Below are positions 54,644 to 63,664 of a DNA stretch of 64,000 nt, piece after piece (position 1 is the first letter of the stretch; every line of letters starts with the position of its first letter). The notes under the pieces were generated by a model, which was not told where the DNA came from, searched no databases, and saw only the letters and a list, made by a program, of their open reading frames with translations. The stretch spans positions 54,039-118,038 of the forward strand of contig NZ_VYKL01000007.1 in the NCBI RefSeq assembly GCF_008710145.1. Reading direction: 5' to 3'. This DNA is from Niallia endozanthoxylica (lineage in GTDB: Bacteria; Bacillota; Bacilli; Bacillales; Cytobacillaceae). A program made the translations under genes and the position numbers.

Positions 54644-54655
54644 GGGGGATTAAAG

Positions 54656-55546
54656 CTGCGCTATTATATTGTAGATGATGACAAGGCAAGCAGGTCCATG
54701 CTAAAAAATATCATCATCGATGGTGATCTTGGTATGGTGATTGGGGAGGCGGAAAACGGTGTAGAAAGTCTCTCGCCCATTCTTGCTAGAAATCCTGATG
54801 TTGTGTTAATTGATTTACTCATGCCTGAACTTGACGGAATTGAAACGATGGAACGCCTTCGGTCAGACGGATTCCAAGGACAATTTATCATGATTTCCCA
54901 AGTTATCACGAAGGAAATGGTTGGGGAAGCGTACGAGAAGGGCGTTGAATTTTTTATTCATAAACCGATCAATCGTGTAGAAGTGCAAAGTATTTTAAAG
55001 AAAACAGCTGAGCAGTTCTTGTTAAAAAACTCTTTACGTACCATTCAAGAAACGCTGGCGCATATTGGCTTGGATACATCTAAAACGAAAGAGAAGAGTG
55101 TGAAAGAAATTGTCATGTCTATCTTGAATGATATGGGCATAATCGGGGGGGCTGGCAGTGATGACATTGTTTTGATTATCGAACATATGATGAATTCCAG
55201 TGAAAGAGCTGCCCAGCTTCCGCCCTTGAAGGATTTATACGAAGCAGTGGCAGAGAAGGGCGAATGGACTAATGTGGATGTGAAAAAAGAAAGTAAAGCC
55301 ATTGAGCAGCGTATTCGCCGCACGATTCTAACGGCATTTAATAACTTAGTTTCGTTAGGGTCAATCGATTATACCAACCCTGAGTTTGAATACTATGCGC
55401 CGCGTTATTTTGATTTTCAGGAGATTAGAAAGCATATGGTGTCTATTCAAGAAGAAAAGGATGATGAAGTAAGAGTCAAAATTAATATTAAGAAATTTTT
55501 GCAGGTGCTATATTTGGAAACGTTGGAAAAATATCAACAGGGTTAA
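54656..55546 (+). CDS. glnL: response regulator GlnL (YcbB-domain)
   Basis: A 296-residue regulator with an N-terminal receiver (Asp-Asp in YYIVDDDKAS, phospho-Asp in VLIDLLMPELDG, Lys in FFIHKPINR) and a C-terminal YcbB DNA-binding domain (about 165-296) with AIEQRIRRTILTAFNNLVSLG. The true start appears to be a rare CTG at 54656: GAGGGGG is 8 nt upstream, and the receiver begins at residue 3. An ATG at 54698 would remove the first strand and acidic pair. It starts 12 nt after glnK. Confidence 0.85.
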   Translation: MRYYIVDDDKASRSMLKNIIIDGDLGMVIGEAENGVESLSPILARNPDVVLIDLLMPELDGIETMERLRSDGFQGQFIMISQVITKEMVGEAYEKGVEFFIHKPINRVEVQSILKKTAEQFLLKNSLRTIQETLAHIGLDTSKTKEKSVKEIVMSILNDMGIIGGAGSDDIVLIIEHMMNSSERAAQLPPLKDLYEAVAEKGEWTNVDVKKESKAIEQRIRRTILTAFNNLVSLGSIDYTNPEFEYYAPRYFDFQEIRKHMVSIQEEKDDEVRVKINIKKFLQVLYLETLEKYQQG

Positions 55547-55657
55547 TGGATAGAAAAAGAAATGTCGGATTCTGTCGGATTCAATAGGGGCTCCTTATTA
55601 TTGGAATTAGCTCACTTTTAGCATGAAAAATAATTTCAATAAAGGGGTGACTTTTTG

Positions 55658-56950
55658 ATGAAGAAAAGATTTAAATTTTCATTAGCCTATCAAATTCTGG
55701 CTGGTTTAATCTTAGGTATCATTGTCGGTGCGGTATTTTACGGGAATCCTGGTGTAGAGAAGTATTTACAGCCGCTTGGTACCATCTTTTTAAATATGAT
55801 TAAAATGATTGTCGTTCCAATTATTGTTTCGACCTTAATTATTGGGGTTGCTGGGACAGGGAATATCAAACAATTAGGAAAGCTTGGCGGGAAAACGCTC
55901 ATTTACTTTGAGATTGTCACAACGATTGCCATTATTGTTGGTTTAATGTCGGCTAACCTTTTCAAGCCTGGTGAAGGAATTGATATGTCTTCACTATCAA
56001 AAACTTCCATTGATCAATACGTGGAAACAACGGAGAGCGTTCAAAACTCAAGTCATGGTCTTTTGGACATTATTGTTGATATTGTTCCAAGTAACGTCGT
56101 TTCAGCGATGGCAGGCGGCGATATGCTGGCAATCATCTTCTTCTCGGTTATCTTTGGTTTAGGGGTAGCAGCAATTGGGGAAAAAGGAAAGCCAGTGCTT
56201 GCTTTCTTCGAAGGTGTTGCAGAAGCTATGTTCTGGGTGACAAACCTAATCATGCGATTTGCACCGATTGGTGTTTTTGGTTTAATCGGGGTAACGGTTT
56301 CCAAATTTGGTCTAGCATCATTACTGCCGCTAGGAAAATTAATGATTCTTGTTTATGCAACAATGCTCTTCTTTATTGTTGTTGTTCTAGGTGGAATTGC
56401 AAAGCTTGTGGGCGTCAACATTTTTCACTTAATGAAGACATTAAAAGACGAACTTCTATTAGCCTATTCAACTTCTAGTTCTGAAACAGTACTGCCAAAG
56501 GTAATTGAAAAAATGCAGAAGTTTGGCTGTCCAAAGGATATCGTTTCCTTTGTGGTTCCGACAGGTTACTCTTTTAACCTAGATGGCTCTACATTATATC
56601 AGGCACTTGCAGCTATTTTTATCGCGCAAATGTACGGTATTGATCTAAGCATCATGGAACAAGTAACATTAGTATTAGTTCTAATGGTTACATCAAAAGG
56701 AATCGCTGGTGTACCTGGAGTATCTTTCGTTGTTTTACTAGCAACATTAGGTACAGTAGGGATTCCGCTTGAAGGACTTGCCTTTATTGCAGGTATTGAT
56801 AGACTTCTAGATATGGCCCGTACAGTCGTTAACGTAGTAGGAAACGCACTGGCAACGGTTGTTATGTCAAAATGGGAAGGCCGCTTTAACCCAGAAGGTG
56901 TCAAGGATCTTCCAATTGAAGATAAAGCTTCTCTTGAAAAATTAGCATAA
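55658..56950 (+). CDS. gltT: glutamate/aspartate:cation symporter
   Basis: A 430-residue DAACS transporter, highly similar in remembered pattern to Geobacillus GltT. Eight helices plus two hairpins are expected. The serine-rich hairpin STSSSETVLPKV, the TM7 motif GYSFNLDGSTLYQ and the TM8 segment DRLLDMARTVVNV (binding Asp and Arg) are intact. The ATG at 55658 is placed 8 nt after AAAGGGGTG. It lies 111 bp after glnL, so the two-component pair likely controls it. Confidence 0.92.
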   Translation: MKKRFKFSLAYQILAGLILGIIVGAVFYGNPGVEKYLQPLGTIFLNMIKMIVVPIIVSTLIIGVAGTGNIKQLGKLGGKTLIYFEIVTTIAIIVGLMSANLFKPGEGIDMSSLSKTSIDQYVETTESVQNSSHGLLDIIVDIVPSNVVSAMAGGDMLAIIFFSVIFGLGVAAIGEKGKPVLAFFEGVAEAMFWVTNLIMRFAPIGVFGLIGVTVSKFGLASLLPLGKLMILVYATMLFFIVVVLGGIAKLVGVNIFHLMKTLKDELLLAYSTSSSETVLPKVIEKMQKFGCPKDIVSFVVPTGYSFNLDGSTLYQALAAIFIAQMYGIDLSIMEQVTLVLVLMVTSKGIAGVPGVSFVVLLATLGTVGIPLEGLAFIAGIDRLLDMARTVVNVVGNALATVVMSKWEGRFNPEGVKDLPIEDKASLEKLA

Positions 56951-56958
56951 GATAAAAT

Positions 56959-56989
56959 AACCGGTTCTCCATTTGGAGGCCGGTTTTTT
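56959..56989 (+). terminator. terminator after gltT
   Basis: AACCGG-TTCTCC and GGAGGC-CGGTT arms form an imperfect stem over ATTT, followed by TTTTTT. Confidence 0.85.
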
Positions 56990-57024
56990 GTATTTTGGGG
57001 GAACGGTATTTTATTTTAATAGAA

Positions 57025-57081
57025 GGCTATGTTAGCGAATCATGTTAATCAGTCAGATTTTTGACTCATCTGTGAGAAATG
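57025..57081 (-). repeat. dispersed hairpin repeat, copy 3 (inverted)
   Basis: On the minus strand: CATTTCTCACAGATGAGTC, AAAAATCTGACTGATTAAC, ATGATTCGCTAACATAGCC. It agrees with copy 2 at most positions and lies between gltT and aprX. Confidence 0.85.
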
Positions 57082-57251
57082 TCCCTTCCTAACCATGCAA
57101 GCTTTAGACAAGTTAAAAATCAACCATGTGAATAAATAAAGCTTAATAGAAAGTAAAAGCCCTTTTTGCTAGAAAAGAGGACAAGCGTTGATACAAGTCT
57201 TCTAGTATTTCATAGTATGTACTAAAAACAAAAAATGGAGTTGATAGAAAA

Positions 57252-58565
57252 TTGTTTGGTTATTCAATGGTTCAAATGGTACGAGCTCATGCCGATAAGC
57301 TGGAACGGCCATTAAGAGAATTAATTTTGAACCTTTACAGACCTTTTAAATGGACCCCGTGCTTCTTGCATAAATTTTTTGAGGGGACGATTAAAAGGGG
57401 GAAAAAGTTTTCCGTCATTGTGGAGTTCCAGGACGGCTGCTATGAAGAGGGCTGCAAACAGATTAGGGGAATTATGGATAGTCACATGAGAAATAATGTC
57501 AGGCACTATTTTCCACGGGTATCCTGCTGCAGTGTGGATATGACGCCTTCTGGATTGGAAGAGGTTCTGAATAGCTGTCCGCATATTAAAAAGGTGTATT
57601 TAAACAGCGAGGTGAAGGCGCTGCTTAACGTAGCTGTGCCAGCAGCCGGTGCAAAAGGAGTGAATCGGAGAGGAATCAACTTAACAGGTGAGGGTGTAAA
57701 AATTGCCGTCATCGATACAGGGATTCATCCGCATCAAGATTTGTCTAATCGAATTACAGACTTTGTTGATTTTGTTAACGACCGTACGGATGCATATGAC
57801 GATAATGGACATGGCACACATTGTGCAGGCGATGCGGCATCTGCTTCTGCAACCTATGCAGGGCCGGCACCGAATGCCCGTCTTGTTGGTGTAAAGGTGT
57901 TGGACAAACTGGGGTCCGGCTCGCTAGAAACCGTTATGCAAGGAGTGGAATGGTGTATTCAGTATAATAATGATCATCCGTTAGACCGAATTGATATTAT
58001 CTCGATGTCATTAGGAAGCACTGCGCAAAACTATGGTTCCGAAGATGCTGATCCAATGGTGAAAATAGTTGAAAAAGCTTGGGAATCCGGGATTGTCGTC
58101 GTCGTCGCAGCTGGAAATGAGGGTCCGAACAGCGGAACAATTGCCAGCCCTGGCATTAGCGATAAGGTAATTACAGTCGGAGCGCTTGATGACAGTGATT
58201 CTATTGAAAGAACAGACGATGATGTTGCCAGCTTCTCCAGCCGCGGGCCAACGAGATACGGGTTAAAGAAACCGGATATTTTAGCACCAGGTGTGAATAT
58301 TGTTTCATTGCGAGCACCAAATTCCTATTTAGATAAACTGCAAAAAACGGCCAGAGTGGAGAATGATTATTTTGTACTTTCAGGAACGTCTATGGCCACT
58401 CCGATATGCGCTGGAATTATCGCCCTCATGTTAGAGCGTAATCCTTCCCTAACACCTGATCAAGTAAAAACAGCACTGATGACGAATGCAGATTTGTGGA
58501 AAGGAAGAGATCCTAATATCTATGGTGCTGGTTATATCAACGCAGAAAAGTCCATTCCTGAATAA
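57252..58565 (+). CDS. aprX: intracellular subtilisin-like serine protease AprX
   Basis: A 437-residue S8 protease. Catalytic residues are D155 (AVIDTGIHPH), H187 (DDNGHGTHCAG) and S380 (LSGTSMATP). The N-terminal region (MFGYSMVQMVRAHADKLERP, WTPCFLHKFFE) matches B. subtilis AprX at its start, which supports the TTG codon at 57252 (GGAG 11 nt upstream). No signal peptide. The 130-residue N-terminal domain differs from the short propeptide of secreted subtilisins. B. subtilis AprX is a stationary-phase protein of little-known role. Confidence 0.93.
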   Translation: MFGYSMVQMVRAHADKLERPLRELILNLYRPFKWTPCFLHKFFEGTIKRGKKFSVIVEFQDGCYEEGCKQIRGIMDSHMRNNVRHYFPRVSCCSVDMTPSGLEEVLNSCPHIKKVYLNSEVKALLNVAVPAAGAKGVNRRGINLTGEGVKIAVIDTGIHPHQDLSNRITDFVDFVNDRTDAYDDNGHGTHCAGDAASASATYAGPAPNARLVGVKVLDKLGSGSLETVMQGVEWCIQYNNDHPLDRIDIISMSLGSTAQNYGSEDADPMVKIVEKAWESGIVVVVAAGNEGPNSGTIASPGISDKVITVGALDDSDSIERTDDDVASFSSRGPTRYGLKKPDILAPGVNIVSLRAPNSYLDKLQKTARVENDYFVLSGTSMATPICAGIIALMLERNPSLTPDQVKTALMTNADLWKGRDPNIYGAGYINAEKSIPE

Positions 58566-58637
58566 TCTCCTTACTCCTCTAAAAGATATCCCCCATTAAA
58601 ATATTCTTTTCCCCATAAACAACCCCAAATTCTCTTG

Positions 58638-58673
58638 AAAACCCTAAGACCAAGCTTCTGGACTTAGGGTTTT
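58638..58673 (+). terminator. terminator after aprX
   Basis: AAAACCCTAAG and CTTAGGGTTTT arms pair with an inner CC/GG, followed by TTTTT. Confidence 0.85.
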
Positions 58674-58770
58674 TTTAGGTAAGGGAGATAAGGTAAGGGG
58701 AGATAAAAACAGATTCCAAGTAATTTGGCTCCTCCTGTGATTTATATCATTCTTAGGCAGAATGGAATAA

Positions 58771-58870
58771 TGCTATAATAATAAATGATTTTGTGTTTCC
58801 ATTTCTTAAATCATCCATCTATTTTCTTTTTTGAGCATGGGCAGACTGCCTGTGCTTTTTTTCTTTTTTT
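58771..58870 (+). ncRNA. candidate small RNA with own promoter and terminator
   Basis: TGCTATAAT (58771-58779) is a perfect extended -10; the -35 (TCTTAG) is poor. Transcription from about 58786 would end at the hairpin GCATGGGCAG-ACTG-CCTGTGC (58835-58855; stem with a two-base mismatch) plus a long T-run, giving an RNA of about 80 nt with no open frame of note. Confidence 0.4.
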
Positions 58871-58946
58871 ACCGGCTCTGTTAAACTAATCAAAAAATGC
58901 ATGTTTAACAGAAAATCAATTTAACTGTCCTATCGGAGGGAAACAA

Positions 58947-59528
58947 ATGAATCAATACAAGAATTTTAAACAGGCTGCAATGGCTGCCGCAATATTACAA
59001 GATTGCGAAAGTATGGCAGCTTTAAATGATAAAGTATATCCAAAAGAGTGGCATGTCTCTCCAGACCTGCTGAAAGAAATCCTGCAGGTCAATCCGGAAA
59101 TTTATCGTATTCTCAAAACTCCTGAGGGTGTGAAGGGAATGTATAGTCTGATTCCCCTGAACCAAGAGGCTTATTCAGCAGTTCTAGAAGGAAGGCTCAG
59201 TGAATATGAGATTGGGGAACATCTTCTGACCTACAATCAGCCAAAAGAAGTTTATCTTTACTTTATTACGCTTATCGTTGATATACATGATGACCGCTGT
59301 AAAGAATATGCAAGTATGGTGATTAAAGATATCCCAAATGAATTAGTGAGACTTCGTGAAAAAGGGATTGAAATAAAAGAAATTGGAGGTTTTGCTGTTA
59401 GCTCGGAGGGAGCAAAGGTCCTTCCTAAAATGGGATTTACCAATGAGGGAGAAACCGTTATTCAGAATGGTCAGGAGTATCCTGTATTCCGCGCAAAGCC
59501 TGAACAGGTAATTAAATCAATAGTATAA
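58947..59528 (+). CDS. GNAT-like protein of unknown substrate
   Basis: A 193-residue soluble protein. The C-terminal part (LYFITLIVDIHDDRCKEYA, EIGGFAVSSEGAKVLPKMGF) has the pattern of a GNAT acetyltransferase core, with the acceptor-end GFxxEG seen as GFTNEGETV. The CoA-binding QxxGxG/A motif is not clear. CGGAGGGAAAC precedes the ATG. A terminator at 59586-59627 follows. Confidence 0.6.
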   Translation: MNQYKNFKQAAMAAAILQDCESMAALNDKVYPKEWHVSPDLLKEILQVNPEIYRILKTPEGVKGMYSLIPLNQEAYSAVLEGRLSEYEIGEHLLTYNQPKEVYLYFITLIVDIHDDRCKEYASMVIKDIPNELVRLREKGIEIKEIGGFAVSSEGAKVLPKMGFTNEGETVIQNGQEYPVFRAKPEQVIKSIV

Positions 59529-59585
59529 AACAATAATTACAAACCCACGCCAACATTTTTCTAAATATAAAATTTAAAAACACTT

Positions 59586-59627
59586 CGCCTGCTTTAAACG
59601 TGTATTCCTCCAACGTTGAAGCAGGCG
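59586..59627. terminator. terminator after the GNAT-like gene
   Basis: CGCCTGCTT and AAGCAGGCG form a 9-bp stem with an inner ACGT/ACGT pairing, followed by TTTTTC. Confidence 0.85.
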
Positions 59628-59716
59628 TTTTTCATTTATTTCAACCGTTTTCACTTTTGTGTGAAAAACATTGTATTAATCAATGGAGCGAAAGTTTTTA
59701 TACTGAGTACATCAGA

Positions 59717-59729
59717 TGAAAACGTTTCA
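59717..59729 (+). promoter_or_regulatory. cre-like site before the sorbitol-6-P dehydrogenase gene
   Basis: TGAAAACGTTTCA has a perfect left half of a cre site, but the right half is one base short. A second cre-like element (TTTCAACCGTTTTCA) lies near 59639. Catabolite repression of the sorbitol genes would fit. Confidence 0.4.
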
Positions 59730-59744
59730 AGAGGAGGAAAGAAC

Positions 59745-60545
59745 ATGAGCAATTCATGGCTTGAATTAGAAGGAAAAGTAGCAATTGTAACAGGCGGTGC
59801 CTCCGGGATTGGCTTGCATATTGCAAAGGAGCTATTAAATAACGGTGCAACAGTAGTTGTTTCAGATTTAAATGTAGAAGAAGGAAAACAGGCTGACGGC
59901 ATTTATTTTATAAAATGTGATGTAACGAAAAAAGAAAGCGTAGACAATATGGTAGCCCGAACGGTTGAATTATTTGGCTCTGTGGACATCCTAGTAAATA
60001 ATGCCGGGGTTAATCTTCCACGCTTGTTAGTCGATATTCAAGGTGAAAAACCTGAATACGAACTAAGCGAAAAAGATTTTGACTTTATGGTGGCGGTAAA
60101 CCAAAAAGGACCATTCCTATGTGCGCAGGCTGCTGCTAAGCAAATGTTAAAGCAGGACAAGGGTGTCATTGTGAACGTGGCGTCTGAAGCAGGTCAGGAA
60201 GGATCAGCAGGACAAAGCTGTTATTCAGCCACAAAAGGTGCTGTGATTTCTTTCACTCGTGCCTGGGCGAAGGAGTTAGGAAAATACAATATTCGCGTTG
60301 TAGCGATTGCTCCTGGAATTATGGAAGCAACGGGCTTAAGAACGGATGCATATAACGAAGCACTTGCTTATACACGCGGCGTAACAGTTGATGGTTTAAA
60401 TACAGATTACAGTAAATCTATTCCTCTAGGCCGAGAAGGACAATTAAAGGAAATTGGCGATTTAGTTTCATACCTTGCATCAGACCGTTCAAGCTATGTA
60501 ACGGGTACAACGGTTAACATCTCAGGCGGTAAATCCCGCGGTTAA
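59745..60545 (+). CDS. sorbitol-6-phosphate 2-dehydrogenase (SDR family)
   Basis: A 266-residue short-chain dehydrogenase that oxidises sorbitol-6-P to fructose-6-P. The cofactor motif is TGGASGIG, the structural motif NNAG, and the catalytic Ser-Tyr-Lys are in NVASEAGQEG and YSATKGA. The DLN after beta-2 suggests NAD preference. The ATG at 59745 follows GAGGAGGAAAG; a long upstream frame from 59616 is not needed. Context (PRD regulator, gutM, srlA, srlE downstream) supports the substrate; sequence pattern matches gram-positive SorD/GutF. Confidence 0.9.
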   Translation: MSNSWLELEGKVAIVTGGASGIGLHIAKELLNNGATVVVSDLNVEEGKQADGIYFIKCDVTKKESVDNMVARTVELFGSVDILVNNAGVNLPRLLVDIQGEKPEYELSEKDFDFMVAVNQKGPFLCAQAAAKQMLKQDKGVIVNVASEAGQEGSAGQSCYSATKGAVISFTRAWAKELGKYNIRVVAIAPGIMEATGLRTDAYNEALAYTRGVTVDGLNTDYSKSIPLGREGQLKEIGDLVSYLASDRSSYVTGTTVNISGGKSRG

Positions 60546-60672
60546 GAGGTGTGTTCAAGGTGAAAAGCCAACCTTTCTGTTAAAAATGAATGTTAGCTGA
60601 GGTCGGATTTGAGGAATTGAAACGTAAATAAACCAAAGATAACATTCATTTTAAAGTAAGGTGGTGAATTAC

Positions 60673-62595
60673 ATGTCTGATTTCATGATGGATGAGCGGA
60701 TTGTACAAATTATTGAACTGACTAGAAAGAAAACGTACTGCACGTTGGACGAGCTGGCAGAATCCATTGGAGTTAGTACTCGAACAATCCGAAATGATAT
60801 CAAGCGGTTCAATAGTGACCTTAAGGGAATAGCGGTTCTAGAGAATGAGCGTGGAAAAGGATTCAGGCTGACAATTGAAAATCAGCCAGTGTTTGAGGAA
60901 CTCCTGCAAAAAGTCCATGAGGAGAAAACGGAACAAGATTCACCGATACGCCGAATTGCCTTTATTATCAACCGCTTACTTAACAGTGAGGAGAATAATA
61001 CGCTTGATGAGTGGGCATACGAGATGAATCTCAGCCGTTCAACCCTCGTGAATGAATTAAAAAGGGCTGCTGTTGTTCTTGAGACGTATCATTTATCGAT
61101 TCAAGGGAAGCCGAACAGCGGAATGTTTTTAAAAGGCAATGAGTTAGATTTACGCTTCTTTATCCTCGATAACGTGTATGACTATCTATACAATGAAAAT
61201 CCATTAGATAACGATATTGAAGTAGAGATAAGATCGATTGCTAATAGACATGATTTTGAAACCACTACGCAAAAAAAATTGCTACAGTCGGTGATTGTCA
61301 TGTTGGACCGTCTGTTAAAGAATCATCCGCTTGAAAAAATGGATGACAAACACGAAAAGCTCCTTGATACCCATGATTATCAAATTGCAAAGGAAATCAC
61401 TGCAGTTATCGAAAGAAAGTTGCCAATTCACATACCGAAGCCGGAAATCTTGTTTATCACACTGCCGATTGCAGGTAGACGGACACCGACTAACAACCGA
61501 ACAATGGCCGATGTTCAAATTACAGATGATGTGAACAGGCTGCTGGAGCAAATCATCGAGCAGGTCGGTTTTAAAAAGGAAATCATCTCTGAAAATGAAT
61601 CCTTTTTCGAAGATTTAAAATTCCATCTGACCTTTATGTTGAATCGGATTACGTTTGACATTCGGATCAAGAATCCACTGCTTTCAGATGTAAAGGAAAA
61701 ATATCCGGTTGCGTTTAAAATGGCGGAAATTGCCGGCCATGTAATTGAAAAGGAATACGGATTGAAGGTTTCCGAAGATGAGTTGGGCTATATTGCCTTT
61801 TATTTCGGCGTGTTTATCACCCAAAGTGAGGTAAAAACAAAACGCTTGCAGCGGGTTGCAGTTATTTGCGGAACGGGACGAGGAACGGCTAGGTTACTCG
61901 CTATTCAATTACAGCGTATATTGAATCATAATACGCAGATTGACCTTTTTTCAGAAGCGGAAGTAACAAAAGAGCGAATGAACCAATTCGATATTGTTTT
62001 TTCAACGGTTAAACTGGTCTATGAAATCGATGTACCATTAATCATGATTAATGAGATTTTTGATGAAAAGCGGGTTTCACAGCAGATTGAAAAAGTGACC
62101 TACTTACAGAAATTTAAGCTAAAGGACGAAGGCAATCATCATTCGATTATCAGATTGTTAACAAACGAGGATATGTTTTTCTTATTAGACAGCACAAAAA
62201 GCTATCCCGAGAACGTCATGGGAATGACAGAGGAAATGACGAGAAAAGGCTACTTCGATGAAGGTTTTAAAGAGCGGCTGTTAGAAAGGGCAGAAAAGGG
62301 CTCGATGGTGTTTGATCAATATATTGCTTTGCCGCATACGATTCAAACTGCATCCGAGCAAATTCGTCTGGCAGTAGGTGTGTTTCCGAAACCGGTACAA
62401 GCTGAAGGAAAAGAAGTTAAACTGGTCTTTCTTTTAGGAATACCGAGGGAAACGGACGATGATGCCGGTCTTTTAGTCAAGATTTATGATGAAATTATTA
62501 AAATCTCAGCTGATGAACAGCTGATTGAACAATTAGCTGATTCTAATAGCTGTGAAGAGTTTTCAAAATACCTAGATAGGGCCAGCAGGTCATAA
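60673..62595 (+). CDS. PRD-containing PTS-responsive transcriptional activator (MtlR/GutR type)
   Basis: A 640-residue regulator. Order: N-terminal HTH (about 10-60, TLDELAESIGVSTRTIRNDI), second HTH (about 85-145), PRD1 (about 180-285), PRD2 (about 290-400, with IAGHVIEKEYGLKVSEDELG), an EIIB-like domain (AVICGTGRGTARLLA) and a C-terminal EIIA domain with its His in YIALPHTIQTA. These let the PTS proteins phosphorylate and tune it according to sorbitol supply. ATG 60673 is favoured over GTG 60661 because AAGGTGGTG lies in front. It lies 127 bp after the dehydrogenase. Confidence 0.9.
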   Translation: MSDFMMDERIVQIIELTRKKTYCTLDELAESIGVSTRTIRNDIKRFNSDLKGIAVLENERGKGFRLTIENQPVFEELLQKVHEEKTEQDSPIRRIAFIINRLLNSEENNTLDEWAYEMNLSRSTLVNELKRAAVVLETYHLSIQGKPNSGMFLKGNELDLRFFILDNVYDYLYNENPLDNDIEVEIRSIANRHDFETTTQKKLLQSVIVMLDRLLKNHPLEKMDDKHEKLLDTHDYQIAKEITAVIERKLPIHIPKPEILFITLPIAGRRTPTNNRTMADVQITDDVNRLLEQIIEQVGFKKEIISENESFFEDLKFHLTFMLNRITFDIRIKNPLLSDVKEKYPVAFKMAEIAGHVIEKEYGLKVSEDELGYIAFYFGVFITQSEVKTKRLQRVAVICGTGRGTARLLAIQLQRILNHNTQIDLFSEAEVTKERMNQFDIVFSTVKLVYEIDVPLIMINEIFDEKRVSQQIEKVTYLQKFKLKDEGNHHSIIRLLTNEDMFFLLDSTKSYPENVMGMTEEMTRKGYFDEGFKERLLERAEKGSMVFDQYIALPHTIQTASEQIRLAVGVFPKPVQAEGKEVKLVFLLGIPRETDDDAGLLVKIYDEIIKISADEQLIEQLADSNSCEEFSKYLDRASRS

Positions 62596-62624
62596 AGGAA
62601 ACAAAAAGTAAGGAAGTGAAACGT

Positions 62625-63074
62625 ATGAATATGATTGTAATCATGGTCTTTATAGCAGGTGCATTCCTTGTTCAAATGGGCCTTGGTTTTTTCCAACTCA
62701 AGCATTTTTCGAAAGCGTATGCAGAGCTCCGAAGAATCGGAAAAGTGGCGATTGGGAAGAAGCCCGGAAAAATTCGCTCCGGAACTATTGTTCTCTTTGC
62801 GGTCTCTAAAAGCGGGAGAATATTAAAGGCCAAGAAAATGCAAGGGGTTACAGTTATGGCAACCTTCAAGGATCTGCAAGGCTTTGAAGATAAAAACATC
62901 CGCCATCTTACAGATGAGGATATGGCCCACTGTAATAAGCTTTTAAAAGCAGCCATTCAGGATGCCGTAAGTAATTACAAGATCATCATGAGCGGAGGTG
63001 TAATTCCAGAGAAGAGCAGCTTATTTAGGAACATGATGATGAAAGCAGAGAGAATGGTTGCAGTAAAAAAATAA
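62625..63074 (+). CDS. gutM: glucitol operon activator GutM
   Basis: A 149-residue protein with one N-terminal membrane helix (MIVIMVFIAGAFLVQMGLGF) and the conserved FQLKHFSKAYAELRRIGKVA segment of the GutM family. It assists the PRD-type regulator in activating sorbitol genes. ATG 62625 is chosen over GTG 62616 because AAGGA is about 10 nt upstream. It starts 30 nt after the regulator stop, in the same operon. Confidence 0.92.
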   Translation: MNMIVIMVFIAGAFLVQMGLGFFQLKHFSKAYAELRRIGKVAIGKKPGKIRSGTIVLFAVSKSGRILKAKKMQGVTVMATFKDLQGFEDKNIRHLTDEDMAHCNKLLKAAIQDAVSNYKIIMSGGVIPEKSSLFRNMMMKAERMVAVKK

Positions 63075-63090
63075 TAAGAGGTGAAACTTC

Positions 63091-63645
63091 ATGGATTTTA
63101 TCATTAAATTTGCCGAAGGCTTTATGAAATTATTCCAAACGGGTGCAGATGTCTTTATTTCATGGATGACAGGTATCGTTCCGGTTGTATTACTATTAAT
63201 CGTGGCTATGAATACATTGATTCAAATTCTCGGGGAGCAAAGAATTAACAAGTTGGCGAAAGCTTCTGGGAAAAATCCGCTTCTAAGGTATATGGTCTTA
63301 CCGTTTGTTGGATCATTTATGCTAGGTAACCCAATGGCATTATCATTAGGTCGATTTTTACCAGAAAAATATAAGCCAAGCTATTATGCATCAGGCGCTT
63401 ATTTCTGTCACACAAGTAACGGTTTATTCCCTCATATAAACCCAGGTGAATTATTTATCTTCCTTGGAATCGCAGCAGGAATTGAACAACTTGGTTTTAG
63501 TACTGCAGAATTAGCTGTTCGTTATCTTCTAGTTGGTTTAGTGATGAACTTCTTTGCTGGCTGGATTACTGACTTTACAACAAAAATGGTTGAAAAACAG
63601 CAAGGCATCAAATTAAAGACTGAAGTACAAACATTACATCACTAG
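63091..63645 (+). CDS. srlA: PTS glucitol/sorbitol-specific IIC subunit
   Basis: A 184-residue membrane subunit with about four helices. It forms the sugar channel with the SrlE-type subunit. The motif GSFMLGNPMALSLGRFLPEKYKPS (shown here by its parts GSFMLGNPMALSLGRF and LPEKYKPS) and YFCHTSNGLFPHINPGELF are characteristic of SrlA/GutA. It starts 17 nt after gutM and has AAGAGGTG upstream. Confidence 0.94.
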   Translation: MDFIIKFAEGFMKLFQTGADVFISWMTGIVPVVLLLIVAMNTLIQILGEQRINKLAKASGKNPLLRYMVLPFVGSFMLGNPMALSLGRFLPEKYKPSYYASGAYFCHTSNGLFPHINPGELFIFLGIAAGIEQLGFSTAELAVRYLLVGLVMNFFAGWITDFTTKMVEKQQGIKLKTEVQTLHH

Positions 63646-63664
63646 AATGTAGGAGGTTTCTACG

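Larger units (their letters stand above)
58566..58946. other. 381-bp gap holding two terminators and a possible small RNA
   Basis: After the aprX terminator (58638-58673) comes an extended -10 promoter (58771-58779) and a second terminator (58835-58870), which define a short candidate transcript listed separately. The remaining 75 bp lead to the next gene. Confidence 0.6.

Noticed and set aside
57497..57512. Part of the REP motif (TGTCAGGCACTATTTT) inside aprX
   Set aside because: It lies in a conserved coding stretch (NVRHYF), has no palindromic partner, and only 9-10 bases match; coincidence is more likely than a third REP copy.
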